Below are positions 16,201-22,798 of a stretch of DNA of 22,808 nucleotides, piece after piece. A program made the translations under genes and the position numbers. Source of the stretch: Duodenibacillus sp964509205 (GTDB lineage: Bacteria > Pseudomonadota > Gammaproteobacteria > Burkholderiales > Burkholderiaceae_F). The notes below the pieces were generated by a model. It was not told where the DNA came from. It worked only from the letters and a program-made list of their open reading frames with translations, and did no database searches. Each line of letters starts with the position of its first letter. The stretch's first letter is position 1. The DNA is taken from the NCBI GenBank assembly GCA_964509205.1, contig CAZDVW010000024.1:1-22808 (forward strand). Direction: 5' to 3'.

Positions 16201-17288
16201 AGTATTCAATCTTCAATCTGAAGCGCATCAGTTTGATTCTCGGGACGGCTTGTAACTTCAATTGTCTTTACTGCATTCAGCATGAGAACAAGCCGAGGTG
16301 CAAGAAAGTTATCCATCCGGAAGTCATTAACTGGCTACTGGAGACGGCGTACAAATTGCCCGCAAAACTGAAACCACGACTGCTTTTTTATGGCGGCGAG
16401 CCGCTGTTGTATCGTGAGGCAATCCATCAGGTTGTCGACATTTGCCGAGACAAATTCCACTACTGCATTATCAGCAATGGTGCTAATTTGACCGATGAAG
16501 ACGTTGATTATTTCAACGAACACGACATCTCGTTTACGGTTTCAAACGACGGATACGCCACAGAGCAAACCCGTCAGATCGACATTTTCAAAGATGAGCA
16601 GTTTAAGAAGTGCTTTAATCGATTAAAAAATAAATCTGTCTCGGCTGTCCGATGCGGTCTCAATCCCAATGTGAAGACGCTTTTCGATTCGATTGATGCA
16701 GCGTTTCCCGGTGTGGCCATTTCGACTGAGGGTCTGACGGCCTTTCCGGACACACAGAAAGTTCTGACCGACTTCGATATGAATGAGGTCGGAAAAGGAA
16801 TCATCGATCAGCAGGTAAAACTTTTTGACTGCATCAAAAAAGACACGGAAAAAGAACTTGCGCCTCGGACTTCTTATGAGAGAGATCTTGAGCAACGAGT
16901 GATCAAAATCATCAAAGCCGATAACGGCGGAGGCGTTCCCTTGCCTTTTCCGAATTGTGGAGTCGGCAAGCACGAGTTGGGCATTGACTTAGAAGGCAAT
17001 GTTTATCTTTGCAAAAACTTTAACGTCAAGATCGGGACGATCGAAGATTCTTATGAGACGCTTAGTAAAAAAGCCGAAGTGATTCTTACGGAACTCAACG
17101 AAAAGAACCTGAAGGCCAAGGGGTGTTTTGAGTGTCCGGTTTTTGATTACTGCCGAGGTCGGTGTCCGTTCGAGCCGGCAAGCGAGCGACAAGCAGAAAT
17201 GTGTCGATATAGAAAAACGGTCTGGCTCAGCACAAAGGCCTTTATCGATCAGCATCTCAAACTGTTACTTGAGGAGCAGAAGCAATGA
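16191..17288 (+). CDS. Radical SAM/SPASM enzyme 2
   Basis: 365 aa from the ATG at 16191, chosen because AAGG lies just upstream and the product then aligns at the N-terminus with radical SAM 1 (CxxxCxxC at 21, 25, 28 in both). CNFNCLYC is the SAM cluster site, GGE is at 68-70. The C-terminus carries a full SPASM set: Cys256, Cys274, then Cys312-x2-Cys315-x5-Cys321-x3-Cys325 and Cys338, the layout that binds two auxiliary [4Fe-4S] clusters. SPASM enzymes commonly modify ribosomally made peptides or proteins (for example thioether formation by sactipeptide and ranthipeptide maturases, or sulfatase activation). Here the likely targets are the Cys-tailed fibres. It overlaps radical SAM 1 by 10 bases and the next gene by 4. 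Confidence 0.9.
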   Translation: MELKYSIFNLKRISLILGTACNFNCLYCIQHENKPRCKKVIHPEVINWLLETAYKLPAKLKPRLLFYGGEPLLYREAIHQVVDICRDKFHYCIISNGANLTDEDVDYFNEHDISFTVSNDGYATEQTRQIDIFKDEQFKKCFNRLKNKSVSAVRCGLNPNVKTLFDSIDAAFPGVAISTEGLTAFPDTQKVLTDFDMNEVGKGIIDQQVKLFDCIKKDTEKELAPRTSYERDLEQRVIKIIKADNGGGVPLPFPNCGVGKHELGIDLEGNVYLCKNFNVKIGTIEDSYETLSKKAEVILTELNEKNLKAKGCFECPVFDYCRGRCPFEPASERQAEMCRYRKTVWLSTKAFIDQHLKLLLEEQKQ

Positions 17289-18040
17289 AACTTTTACGAT
17301 TCAAAGAGACGGAAAAGAGGAAACAGACTTTCCACATTACGCTCAATTACGATACGGAAACAACCACTCTTTCCGGAACGCTGAAATGGGTTGATCCCGT
17401 GGAGTCTTTCAATCTGCGTGCGGATTACGAAAAGCCGTTTTCTTTCGATTTGTCGGAATGGAAAGGCAAACTCATCGACGTGTTCTTTACCGGTACAAAT
17501 TACGGCTGGGAAATGACGCCGGCGTACGTTTTAAAAAACTGTGCCATCGCGAATGGCATGCCGAGAACCATCACGAAGCCGGGACTTATTTGCAACGTCT
17601 TCCGGATCGCGGTCAGGGAAAACATTGCCGATTCGGTAATTCAGTTGTATTCGCCTCATGAAAGTTTGGAAGGTTTTGAAGACATCATTGATGAGGTCAA
17701 TACTCTGTCGTTTAAGAGCATCTATGACAACGATCCGTATGCTAAAGAACTCATCGATCACTGGAGAAAGAAGAGCGACTTGCAGAGTTTTGTCGACTTT
17801 AAAGATTCGATTGCCTACATTGATTCCGAAGTCGATCTAATTATCCGTTTTCTGTTAAGGAAGTATCCGGATGACGCCGATGAGTTGTTATCCCTGTTGA
17901 AAATCGCCGATGGACAATCTGTCTTAGGCATTAAAGACACAGAGAGTTTGAAGAGCGATTTCACGGATAAGAAGGCAACGTTCCGGGCGGCGCAGAGGAT
18001 TTACCACAATGCAACGACCACAGAAGAAACTGATTCTTAA
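17285..18040 (+). CDS. Unknown protein inside the radical SAM operon
   Basis: 251 aa, not recognised. The first 115 residues look beta-rich (FHITLNYDTETTTLSGTLKW, with a YGWEM segment); the rest is helical and charged, with paired acidic segments such as KYPDDADELLSLLKIAD near residues 195-215. There are no membrane segments, no signal peptide and only two cysteines. It starts within the stop of radical SAM 2 (ATGA) and its end overlaps radical SAM 3 by 32 bases, so it is made together with them. Possible roles are a substrate-recognition or scaffold partner of the enzymes, or a fibre-assembly chaperone; neither is demonstrated. I could not convince myself of a RiPP recognition (PqqD-like) fold by eye. 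Confidence 0.7.
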   Translation: MKLLRFKETEKRKQTFHITLNYDTETTTLSGTLKWVDPVESFNLRADYEKPFSFDLSEWKGKLIDVFFTGTNYGWEMTPAYVLKNCAIANGMPRTITKPGLICNVFRIAVRENIADSVIQLYSPHESLEGFEDIIDEVNTLSFKSIYDNDPYAKELIDHWRKKSDLQSFVDFKDSIAYIDSEVDLIIRFLLRKYPDDADELLSLLKIADGQSVLGIKDTESLKSDFTDKKATFRAAQRIYHNATTTEETDS

Positions 18041-18998
18041 ACTAGGAACCCGATGCAACTTAGGGTGCTCGCATTGCCATCAGGCGCAGAAGAACTTTGT
18101 CGAGCATCCGCATCTTATTGATTGGATCAAGGCGCAGAACTTTGAACGGATCACATTCAGCGGTGGCGAGCCGCTGATGTATTTCCCGACTGTTGCTCGG
18201 ATCATGGACGCCGTCGGAAAGAAGCCGTTGTATCGCATGATGACAAACGGGACCTTGCTCACAAAAGAGATCTGCGAGAAACTGAATGAGTTTCCAAACA
18301 TCATGCTCGGGGTTTCTTACGACGGCCAGTCCAGTCGACGGGACGATGCCGTGCCGATTCGATGGGATGTGCTGCATCACCTGAAACATCACTTCGGAAT
18401 TTCAACTTGTTGGAGCAATCCTAAGCGCTCGTTCCGAGAAGTACTGACGGACATAACCGAGACGCTGAAGGCTCACGATTTACCCGTGATGTGGGGAGGG
18501 GATTTTTACAAGATTAATTTCCTTCACCAAACGGCAGACGCGCCAAACGTTTTTGCGACGGCAAAGGTCGCTGACCGGTTTTGCGAAGAGAGCGCATTAC
18601 AGATCGAGAAACTGTTTTACTTGCTAAGTCTCGGATTCCGAGGGCTGGAGGGAACAACAGCGAATCTCATCGGCCGTTGGTACCAGCCGAAGATTTTTGA
18701 AAAAGGCTGCGCCTGCTGCAACGAAAACACTTTCAATGTGAATCTCGACGGATCCATTTCTTTGTGTCCGTATGGCATGAAGAAAATCGGCAGCATCGAC
18801 GAGGGGATTGACTGGAATGCCGTTGAGGAGGCGGTGCCAAAGCGGTGCCGTGGCTGTGAATACTGGAGCGTCTGCGGATGCTCCTGCGTCGCTAACGTGA
18901 CAGATCATGAGTGCCGAATCAATCGGAAGATGATTCCGATTGTTAAAGAACTGGCAGAGAAATACGGCGTCGAAAATAAATTGTCTTTCATGAAATGA
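18009..18998 (+). CDS. Radical SAM/SPASM enzyme 3
   Basis: 329 aa. CNLGCSHC (Cys16, Cys20, Cys23) is the radical SAM cluster site and FSGGEPLMY (GGE at 52-54) the SAM-binding motif. The C-terminus has Cys234 (with Cys236 and Cys237 beside it), Cys253 after the segment NLDGSISL, then Cys280-x2-Cys283-x5-Cys289-x3-Cys293 and Cys302, with an extra Cys291: a complete SPASM layout. It is clearly different from radical SAM 1 and 2, so it may make a different change or act on a different site. AGAGGA precedes the ATG. The last bases overlap the end of a convergent minus-strand gene by 11 bases, with no terminator seen between them. Confidence 0.9.
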   Translation: MQRPQKKLILKLGTRCNLGCSHCHQAQKNFVEHPHLIDWIKAQNFERITFSGGEPLMYFPTVARIMDAVGKKPLYRMMTNGTLLTKEICEKLNEFPNIMLGVSYDGQSSRRDDAVPIRWDVLHHLKHHFGISTCWSNPKRSFREVLTDITETLKAHDLPVMWGGDFYKINFLHQTADAPNVFATAKVADRFCEESALQIEKLFYLLSLGFRGLEGTTANLIGRWYQPKIFEKGCACCNENTFNVNLDGSISLCPYGMKKIGSIDEGIDWNAVEEAVPKRCRGCEYWSVCGCSCVANVTDHECRINRKMIPIVKELAEKYGVENKLSFMK

Positions 18999-19215
18999 GA
19001 GAATAAAGGAAGAAAAGAAGGCAAATAAAAACGACGACAATCAAGAAAACAAGATCCTTCTTTTTAGCCTTCCCTTCTAAGAGAGCGCCGACGAAACCTC
19101 CAAAAAAGAGGAAAAAGCAAAGAAAGCCGACTCTGACATCATCACTGCCGGGAAGGCTTGACGCGATCAATGCACCGATAATGATGTAGAGAACAATTGC
19201 ACCAATAACCCACAT
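18988..19215 (-). CDS. Small membrane protein (75 aa) beside the lysis genes
   Basis: From the ATG at 19215, with AAGGGAG upstream, the product has three hydrophobic segments (about residues 2-19, 29-49 and 56-74) separated by short loops (LPGSDDVR and EGKAKKKD). It is unrecognised. The position after Rz could suggest an accessory lysis protein such as an antiholin or second holin, but small membrane proteins of other kinds also occur here. Its 3' end overlaps that of radical SAM 3 on the other strand. Confidence 0.6.
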   Translation of the reverse strand: MWVIGAIVLYIIIGALIASSLPGSDDVRVGFLCFFLFFGGFVGALLEGKAKKKDLVFLIVVVFICLLFFLYSLIS

Positions 19216-19236
19216 TAGATTTCTCCCTTCTTTTCG

Positions 19237-19259
19237 ATATGTGCAATTTTTGCACATAT
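19237..19259. promoter_or_regulatory. 10-bp inverted repeat upstream of the small membrane protein gene
   Basis: Arms ATATGTGCAA (19237-19246) and TTGCACATAT (19250-19259) are exact complements around three T. No T-run follows in the minus direction, so it is more like an operator than a terminator. It lies between the Rz stop and the ribosome-binding site of the membrane protein gene. Confidence 0.45.
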
Positions 19260-19294
19260 GGGTAATCCGAAAGTGGTTATTTCCATTTTGAAAA

Positions 19295-19741
19295 CTACCT
19301 GACAATCCCTGCCAGTGCGTCCTTCTCTACGGCAATCCCTCTAGCCAGTTCGTCACCTTCGACAAGAAGGTCGATACTTTCTGAGAGAAATCGTCGGCAC
19401 TGGGCGTACTCTTCTCTGTAAGTGCGCTCGGAATCGGTTGATGCTCGCTCGGTTTGACGACTGTCTGCTGAGCGCAACCGCTCAAGGATACGATCACGAT
19501 CGCGACGAAGAGCGTCAGCATTACGATTCGCGCGGATGAGATCATCAGTCGCTTTAGATAGTTTCTCTGCATAACTCTTCTCCTGCTCGGCCACAGCCGA
19601 TGCCATTTGCTCGCGAATCAAAGCGATCTGGGCAACGTATTTCTTTTCCTGATACGAGTACGCTAGCCACGCCGAGGAAACGCATAGCGCGATTCCTAGG
19701 CCAACTGTTAAATGTTTTTTATAGGTTGAAAAATCGATCAT
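19295..19741 (-). CDS. Rz: Rz-like inner-membrane spanin
   Basis: 148 aa with a short cytoplasmic start, one membrane helix near residues 12-29 (TVGLGIALCVSSAWLAYSY) and a long charged coiled coil (about 40-110), followed by a Cys-containing end (YAQCRRFL). This is the shape of Rz i-spanins, which with Rz1 link and fuse inner and outer membranes in the last step of lysis. It overlaps the endolysin gene stop by 4 bases, and the o-spanin gene lies inside it in another frame, the typical lambdoid arrangement. Confidence 0.85.
   Translation of the reverse strand: MIDFSTYKKHLTVGLGIALCVSSAWLAYSYQEKKYVAQIALIREQMASAVAEQEKSYAEKLSKATDDLIRANRNADALRRDRDRILERLRSADSRQTERASTDSERTYREEYAQCRRFLSESIDLLVEGDELARGIAVEKDALAGIVR
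19327..19572 (-). CDS. Rz1: Rz1-like outer-membrane lipoprotein spanin, nested within Rz
   Basis: 81 aa in a different frame wholly inside Rz. A hydrophobic signal sequence ends in the lipobox LSGC, so the mature protein would start at Cys with AQQTVV, followed by a Pro/Ser-rich stretch and a short amphipathic end. AGGAGAAG precedes the ATG at 19572 at a good distance, which supports real translation. With Rz it forms the periplasm-spanning complex; its presence indicates a Gram-negative host. Confidence 0.85.
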   Translation of the reverse strand: MQRNYLKRLMISSARIVMLTLFVAIVIVSLSGCAQQTVVKPSEHQPIPSALTEKSTPSADDFSQKVSTFLSKVTNWLEGLP

Positions 19742-20181
19742 GACAGAAAAACCTCACGCTCGATCCGTCGTCTCTCGACGAGACCCGGCAAAACTTTGCC
19801 GTTCGCATGGCACCACTTCGGGAACTCGTCGGCCGCGCCTTGCTCGTCGCCGTCATTCAGTTTCTTCAAAAGGGTTGAGCCGCTGAATGCTCTCACTCCG
19901 ACGTTGAAGATGAAAGACAAGATCGCTTGGAATTGACCACATGTCACGGGCACTTTCACAAATTTTTCGGCTCGTCTCTGAAATCTCTCTAAGTCCTCTG
20001 TGAGCATCCTGTCGGCCTGCTCCGGACTCACACGTTCTCCCATCGTCACGTCGCCTGTATGGCCATATCCGATTGTCCAGATACCCGCCGGACATTTGTA
20101 TGAGACGAGGCTCAAACCCTCGAACTGTTTTACCAACTGTGCCGCTCGCAGTGCTTCCCATTTTGAAAACTCCCTTTTCAT
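19738..20181 (-). CDS. Endolysin, GH24 lysozyme family
   Basis: 147 aa, a typical length. The catalytic region FEGLSLVSYKCPAGIWTIGY followed by GHT gives the E-8aa-C-5aa-T arrangement known from a subset of phage lysozymes, where Cys replaces the Asp of T4 lysozyme. Further family segments are FQAILSFIFNVGVRAFSGST and a C-terminal GLVERRRIEREVF. It cuts the N-acetylmuramic acid to N-acetylglucosamine links of peptidoglycan. There is no signal peptide or N-terminal membrane anchor, so release depends on the holin encoded just upstream (ATGA overlap, 20178-20181). Confidence 0.9.
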   Translation of the reverse strand: MKREFSKWEALRAAQLVKQFEGLSLVSYKCPAGIWTIGYGHTGDVTMGERVSPEQADRMLTEDLERFQRRAEKFVKVPVTCGQFQAILSFIFNVGVRAFSGSTLLKKLNDGDEQGAADEFPKWCHANGKVLPGLVERRRIEREVFLS

Positions 20182-20645
20182 TTTGAGGCCTCATCAATCG
20201 GACGAGTCTTTCGTGTAAGACGGCTTCGGTCCTTCAGGTCCGTGAGAAAGTTTTGAAGAACGTCGGGGACAAAATGAGGATGGACCCGACCGAGATTTTC
20301 GAGAATTGAAAACATTTCATTGAGACCGAATGCTCCGAGAAATGCCGTTTGAATGCAGCCGAATCCGGTGATGACATCGAGGCCGTGAGCGAGTGCGCAG
20401 ACCCATAAAATACAGAATTTTTTGATGAGGCCTTGAGTGCCCTTGCCCGATTGGTACTCGCCCAATTTACAAGCCCGGTAGACCCCGGCCACATAGTCAC
20501 TCATCATGATGCACAAGAGCCACGCCACGGCCAGTTCGTGATTGCCAAAAGATACGCCCCAGAGCCAGCCGATCACTGCTCCTATGGCGAGAATTAACCG
20601 CTCGCCGGCGGTTGGCACGAAGTTGAAAATGAATTCTCGAATCAT
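20178..20645 (-). CDS. Phage holin, holin family 4 type
   Basis: 155 aa from the ATG at 20645 (MIREFIFNF), preceded by GAGGGGA. Three hydrophobic segments are visible: about 15-30, 35-55 and 85-110. SDYVAGVYRACKLGEYQSGKG followed by GLIKKF is the signature region of the holin family that includes Bacillus phage-type and Cph1-type holins (Phage_holin_4_1). It makes lesions in the inner membrane that let the endolysin out. A longer form starting further upstream is possible but lacks a ribosome-binding site. First gene of the lysis cassette. Confidence 0.82.
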   Translation of the reverse strand: MIREFIFNFVPTAGERLILAIGAVIGWLWGVSFGNHELAVAWLLCIMMSDYVAGVYRACKLGEYQSGKGTQGLIKKFCILWVCALAHGLDVITGFGCIQTAFLGAFGLNEMFSILENLGRVHPHFVPDVLQNFLTDLKDRSRLTRKTRPIDEASK

Positions 20646-20827
20646 CAAAGTCCCCTCGTTGTTTGATGGTTTTTTCTGATGCAAACTCTCGCACTGTTTA
20701 CGGGCGACAAGCGCACACACACGGCAATGATGCTTGGCGAAAAGTGAGACAACTGCACTGATCTGTACGACACCTTTTACTTAGAACGTATTCACAGATA
20801 ACACATTGATTTATAAGGACTATCATG

Positions 20828-20857
20828 TTGACAGCGATGCAGGACTCTCTCAATTAA
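20828..20857 (+). promoter_or_regulatory. Possible sigma-70-type promoter before the com-like gene
   Basis: A consensus TTGACA (20828-20833) is followed 18 bases later by AATTAA (20852-20857), a weak -10 match. The stretch 20646-20885 separates divergent lysis and com blocks and otherwise shows no gene. Confidence 0.3.
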
Positions 20858-20860
20858 ATT

Positions 20861-20876
20861 TCTCCTTTTAAGGAGA
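20861..20876 (+). promoter_or_regulatory. Hairpin that covers the ribosome-binding site of the com-like gene
   Basis: TCTCCTT (20861-20867) pairs with AAGGAGA (20870-20876), which contains the Shine-Dalgarno sequence 10 bases before the ATG at 20886. Folding of the leader would hide this site; a second weaker site (AAAGGA) lies closer to the ATG. Confidence 0.45.
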
Positions 20877-20885
20877 GAAAGGAAA

Positions 20886-21071
20886 ATGGAAACCTACCGA
20901 TGTCCAAAATGCAATCGACGATTATTTGATACAACTGAGGTCTTTCGAATCGGATTGACAATTCGATGTCCGAGATGCAAAACAATCGTCGCATTTAATT
21001 CCCCTTCTTCCCCCCCCCTCGGGGAGAACCCACGGCCTGTGAGCCGAATCCCCAAAGCCAAAAGCGCTTAA
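20886..21071 (+). CDS. Com-like zinc-finger regulator (Mu Com family)
   Basis: 61 aa. YRCPKCNRRLFDTTEV and LTIRCPRCKTIVAF give two CxxC knuckles 20 residues apart, the layout of Mu Com, a zinc-binding protein that activates translation of the mom DNA-modification gene by binding its mRNA. No mom gene follows here; the next gene encodes a Gly-rich protein, so the target must differ or lie elsewhere. A run of nine C (21010-21018) sits in the Pro/Ser-rich tail after the fingers. Family call is firm for the fold; the role is not known. Confidence 0.75.
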   Translation: METYRCPKCNRRLFDTTEVFRIGLTIRCPRCKTIVAFNSPSSPPLGENPRPVSRIPKAKSA

Positions 21072-21112
21072 ATTAAAACCCTCGAGTTTCTTCTTAAATA
21101 GGAGAAATCATC

Positions 21113-21610
21113 ATGGCTGAATTTGCTAGCAAGGGCGTAGCCGGAACCGGGCTGGGACTTGGCATTGCCGGAACTGCGTTGGCACTTTTGAATAACGGCG
21201 GCTTGGGCGGTCTTGGCGGACTGCTCGGTGGCGGAAACGCTAATGCCTACGTCGACTCTTTGAATTCCAAAATTGCCGAGTTGCAGGCGGAGAAGTACGC
21301 CGACAAGACCGGCATTGAGGTTTACAAAGCCGCTCGGGAATCCGACGCGAAAATCAACGCGCGCTTCGAAGAGATCGCTCGGACGATCGCTGACATGAGA
21401 GTGCGTGAGGCACAGACTGCCGGCAAGATCGATCTTGTCGCAGCGACTGCCAACAACGGCATTTCCGCAAACACGGCGGCCATTGCCTGCTTGCAGGCCA
21501 CGGTCAACAGCATCACAAAAGTCGTGGTGCCGAACTCTGCGATTTGTCCGGGCTGGGGCAATGTGACTGTTACCCCGGCGACGACAACGACCACAACGCC
21601 GGCTTCGTAG
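21113..21610 (+). CDS. Glycine-rich phage protein of unknown function
   Basis: 165 aa. The N-terminal 40 residues are Gly/Ala/Leu-rich (GLGLGIAGTALALL, then GGLGGLGGLLGGG), resembling a glycine-zipper membrane or multimerisation segment. Residues 45-115 form a charged helix likely to be a coiled coil (SLNSKIAELQAEKYADKTGI). The end has a CPGWGN segment and a Thr-rich tail. AGGAG precedes the ATG. It starts a run of three small genes on the edge of the prophage. A minor structural protein or a membrane protein active on the host are both possible; I do not recognise it. Confidence 0.65.
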   Translation: MAEFASKGVAGTGLGLGIAGTALALLNNGGLGGLGGLLGGGNANAYVDSLNSKIAELQAEKYADKTGIEVYKAARESDAKINARFEEIARTIADMRVREAQTAGKIDLVAATANNGISANTAAIACLQATVNSITKVVVPNSAICPGWGNVTVTPATTTTTTPAS

Positions 21611-21630
21611 TTTGAGTAGGAGAGGGCATC

Positions 21631-21972
21631 ATGAGACTTCACACACACAAACTCCCGAATGTCATCAGCGAATTCCTTCTGACAAGAGTCGTTGCTAAAG
21701 CACCGACATCCGCAGCGCAGTTCGGATTCGGCTTCGTCGTCCCATACGTCTCGAACTCGATTCAGACAATGGTCGACCGGAACCGAACCATGCTGACCAG
21801 TCTCGGAATTGTCGGCGAGGATTCGATGATTGACCTTGACACGGCTCATGCCTCGGCAGTGTCGGCCTTGGAGAAAGCCGGAGGCAAGGTCACGGCTTTC
21901 GGGCTGGTGTTTGATCGCAGTGACATTGATGCTCTCTCCGAATTGGCGAATCGATATGCTGAATCGAATTAA
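21631..21972 (+). CDS. Hypothetical phage protein (113 aa)
   Basis: Unrecognised soluble protein with a basic start (MRLHTHKLPNVISEFLL), a Gly/Phe stretch (AQFGFGFVVPYV) and a helical, acidic second half (LDTAHASAVSALEKAGG). It lies 20 bases after the glycine-rich gene, with GGAGAGGG before the ATG, and 13 bases before the next gene. The three are probably one transcript ending at 22269. Confidence 0.65.
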   Translation: MRLHTHKLPNVISEFLLTRVVAKAPTSAAQFGFGFVVPYVSNSIQTMVDRNRTMLTSLGIVGEDSMIDLDTAHASAVSALEKAGGKVTAFGLVFDRSDIDALSELANRYAESN

Positions 21973-21985
21973 GGAGAATTTGAAA

Positions 21986-22174
21986 ATGGATACGAAAGAA
22001 TTGATCAGAATGCGAGCGGATCAGACATTGCATTGCTTGCTGGACAAGATTGATCAGATCTGCGACGATGCTAAGGATGACGATTATCTTAGCGACGAGG
22101 ATGTGAGAACTTTGGCGAAGGCGTGGTGTACGATTCCGACACTGAAAACGTTACTTGCTGAAGGCAAAATCTAA
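21986..22174 (+). CDS. Small acidic hypothetical phage protein (62 aa)
   Basis: From the ATG at 21986, with AAGGAG upstream. A helical, acidic protein (CDDAKDDDYLSDEDVRTLAK). No known motif. It is the last phage gene before the proposed attachment site. Confidence 0.6.
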   Translation: MDTKELIRMRADQTLHCLLDKIDQICDDAKDDDYLSDEDVRTLAKAWCTIPTLKTLLAEGKI

Positions 22175-22207
22175 AGTAACGCATTGAAGAATAAAAAGAT
22201 TTTGATG

Positions 22208-22223
22208 CTCTCCCCGGGCACCA
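22208..22223 (+). other. 3' end of a tRNA gene, probable attR core
   Basis: CTCTC (T-stem strand), CCCGGGC (acceptor strand), discriminator A and CCA run in the order and lengths expected for the end of a tRNA, with TTTGATG in the T-loop position. The 5' T-stem strand and the rest of the tRNA are absent: the preceding bases are A-rich and unrelated. CCCGGGC would pair with GCCCGGG, common in bacterial tRNA-Leu. Tailed phages often integrate into tRNA 3' ends and leave such a remnant at the far end; the intact tRNA would lie beyond the left edge of this window. Confidence 0.55.
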
Positions 22224-22244
22224 TTCACAGTTTGTTTGATTGTT

Positions 22245-22269
22245 AAGCCTTGTTTTGCAAGGCTTTTTT
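22245..22269 (+). terminator. Rho-independent terminator after the tRNA remnant
   Basis: AAGCCTTG (22245-22252) pairs with CAAGGCTT (22258-22265) around TTTTG, and six T run from 22264 to 22269. It could be the native terminator of the interrupted tRNA gene and would also end the phage transcript. Between it and 22411 no gene is seen. Confidence 0.85.
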
Positions 22270-22411
22270 GTTACCCTTATTTTGAAGTGGTATGGATTTC
22301 TTGGGCACAGAGGAGTCCAAAGAGATGCGAATACCACAAATCGTAAAGCCACGAGCCTGCGAAGGGCGTTTTCTGTATCGTCGACAGGACGCCGTAGGTG
22401 CACAGTCAAAA

Positions 22412-22798
22412 CTACATTAATCCGCAGGAATGAAGAATTTCGCGAAAAACAGCGCCAAGCGACAGTGACGGGTTTTCACGGTAGTAGTTGGATTTCTTAT
22501 GCGTCAATAATTGATAGCCGTTTGTTTCGTTGAATTTTGTAATGTCTTCAGCTCGTTTGACGGCTTCGATGACGTCCTGGATCGAAAGTTTTTCAAAGAA
22601 CCGGGAAAGATTTTTCCCATTCTTGAATTCAGCCAAATTTTTGTAGTTTTCGCCAAAAGCTTGATTAATTTCTGTTAGGTACTGTGAGCGATTGGAAAGA
22701 CATTTTTTTGCATCAATTGCATGCAACAGAATCCACAGTTCAAAAGAGAAATTTGTTGAACGAGTCCAGAAGGGCCTAAGCAAACGAGTAAATTTTCC
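22412..22798 (-). pseudogene. RloB-like protein, C-terminal part, apparently broken
   Basis: The segment NFSFELWILLH followed by charged helices and RENPSLSLGAVFREIL matches the C-terminal half of RloB-type proteins (SNPCFELWLLLH pattern), which occur with RloA-like ATPases in phage-defence and restriction loci. The frame is closed by TAG at 22799-22801, only about 20 codons before the motif, while an upstream frame at the window edge reads NGLGKIYSFA and then stops, so a frameshift probably separates the two halves. Only the edge of the gene is visible. It lies to the right of the proposed attR and so is likely host DNA. Confidence 0.5.

Noticed and set aside
15244..18998. Known radical SAM functions such as anaerobic sulfatase maturation, PQQ or mycofactocin synthesis
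   Set aside because: No sulfatase, PQQ-type peptide or partner genes are nearby; the only Cys-rich candidates are the fibre tails.
22193..22223. Complete tRNA gene
   Set aside because: Only the last T-stem strand, acceptor strand and CCA are present; no 5' half, anticodon arm or pairing T-stem strand lies upstream.
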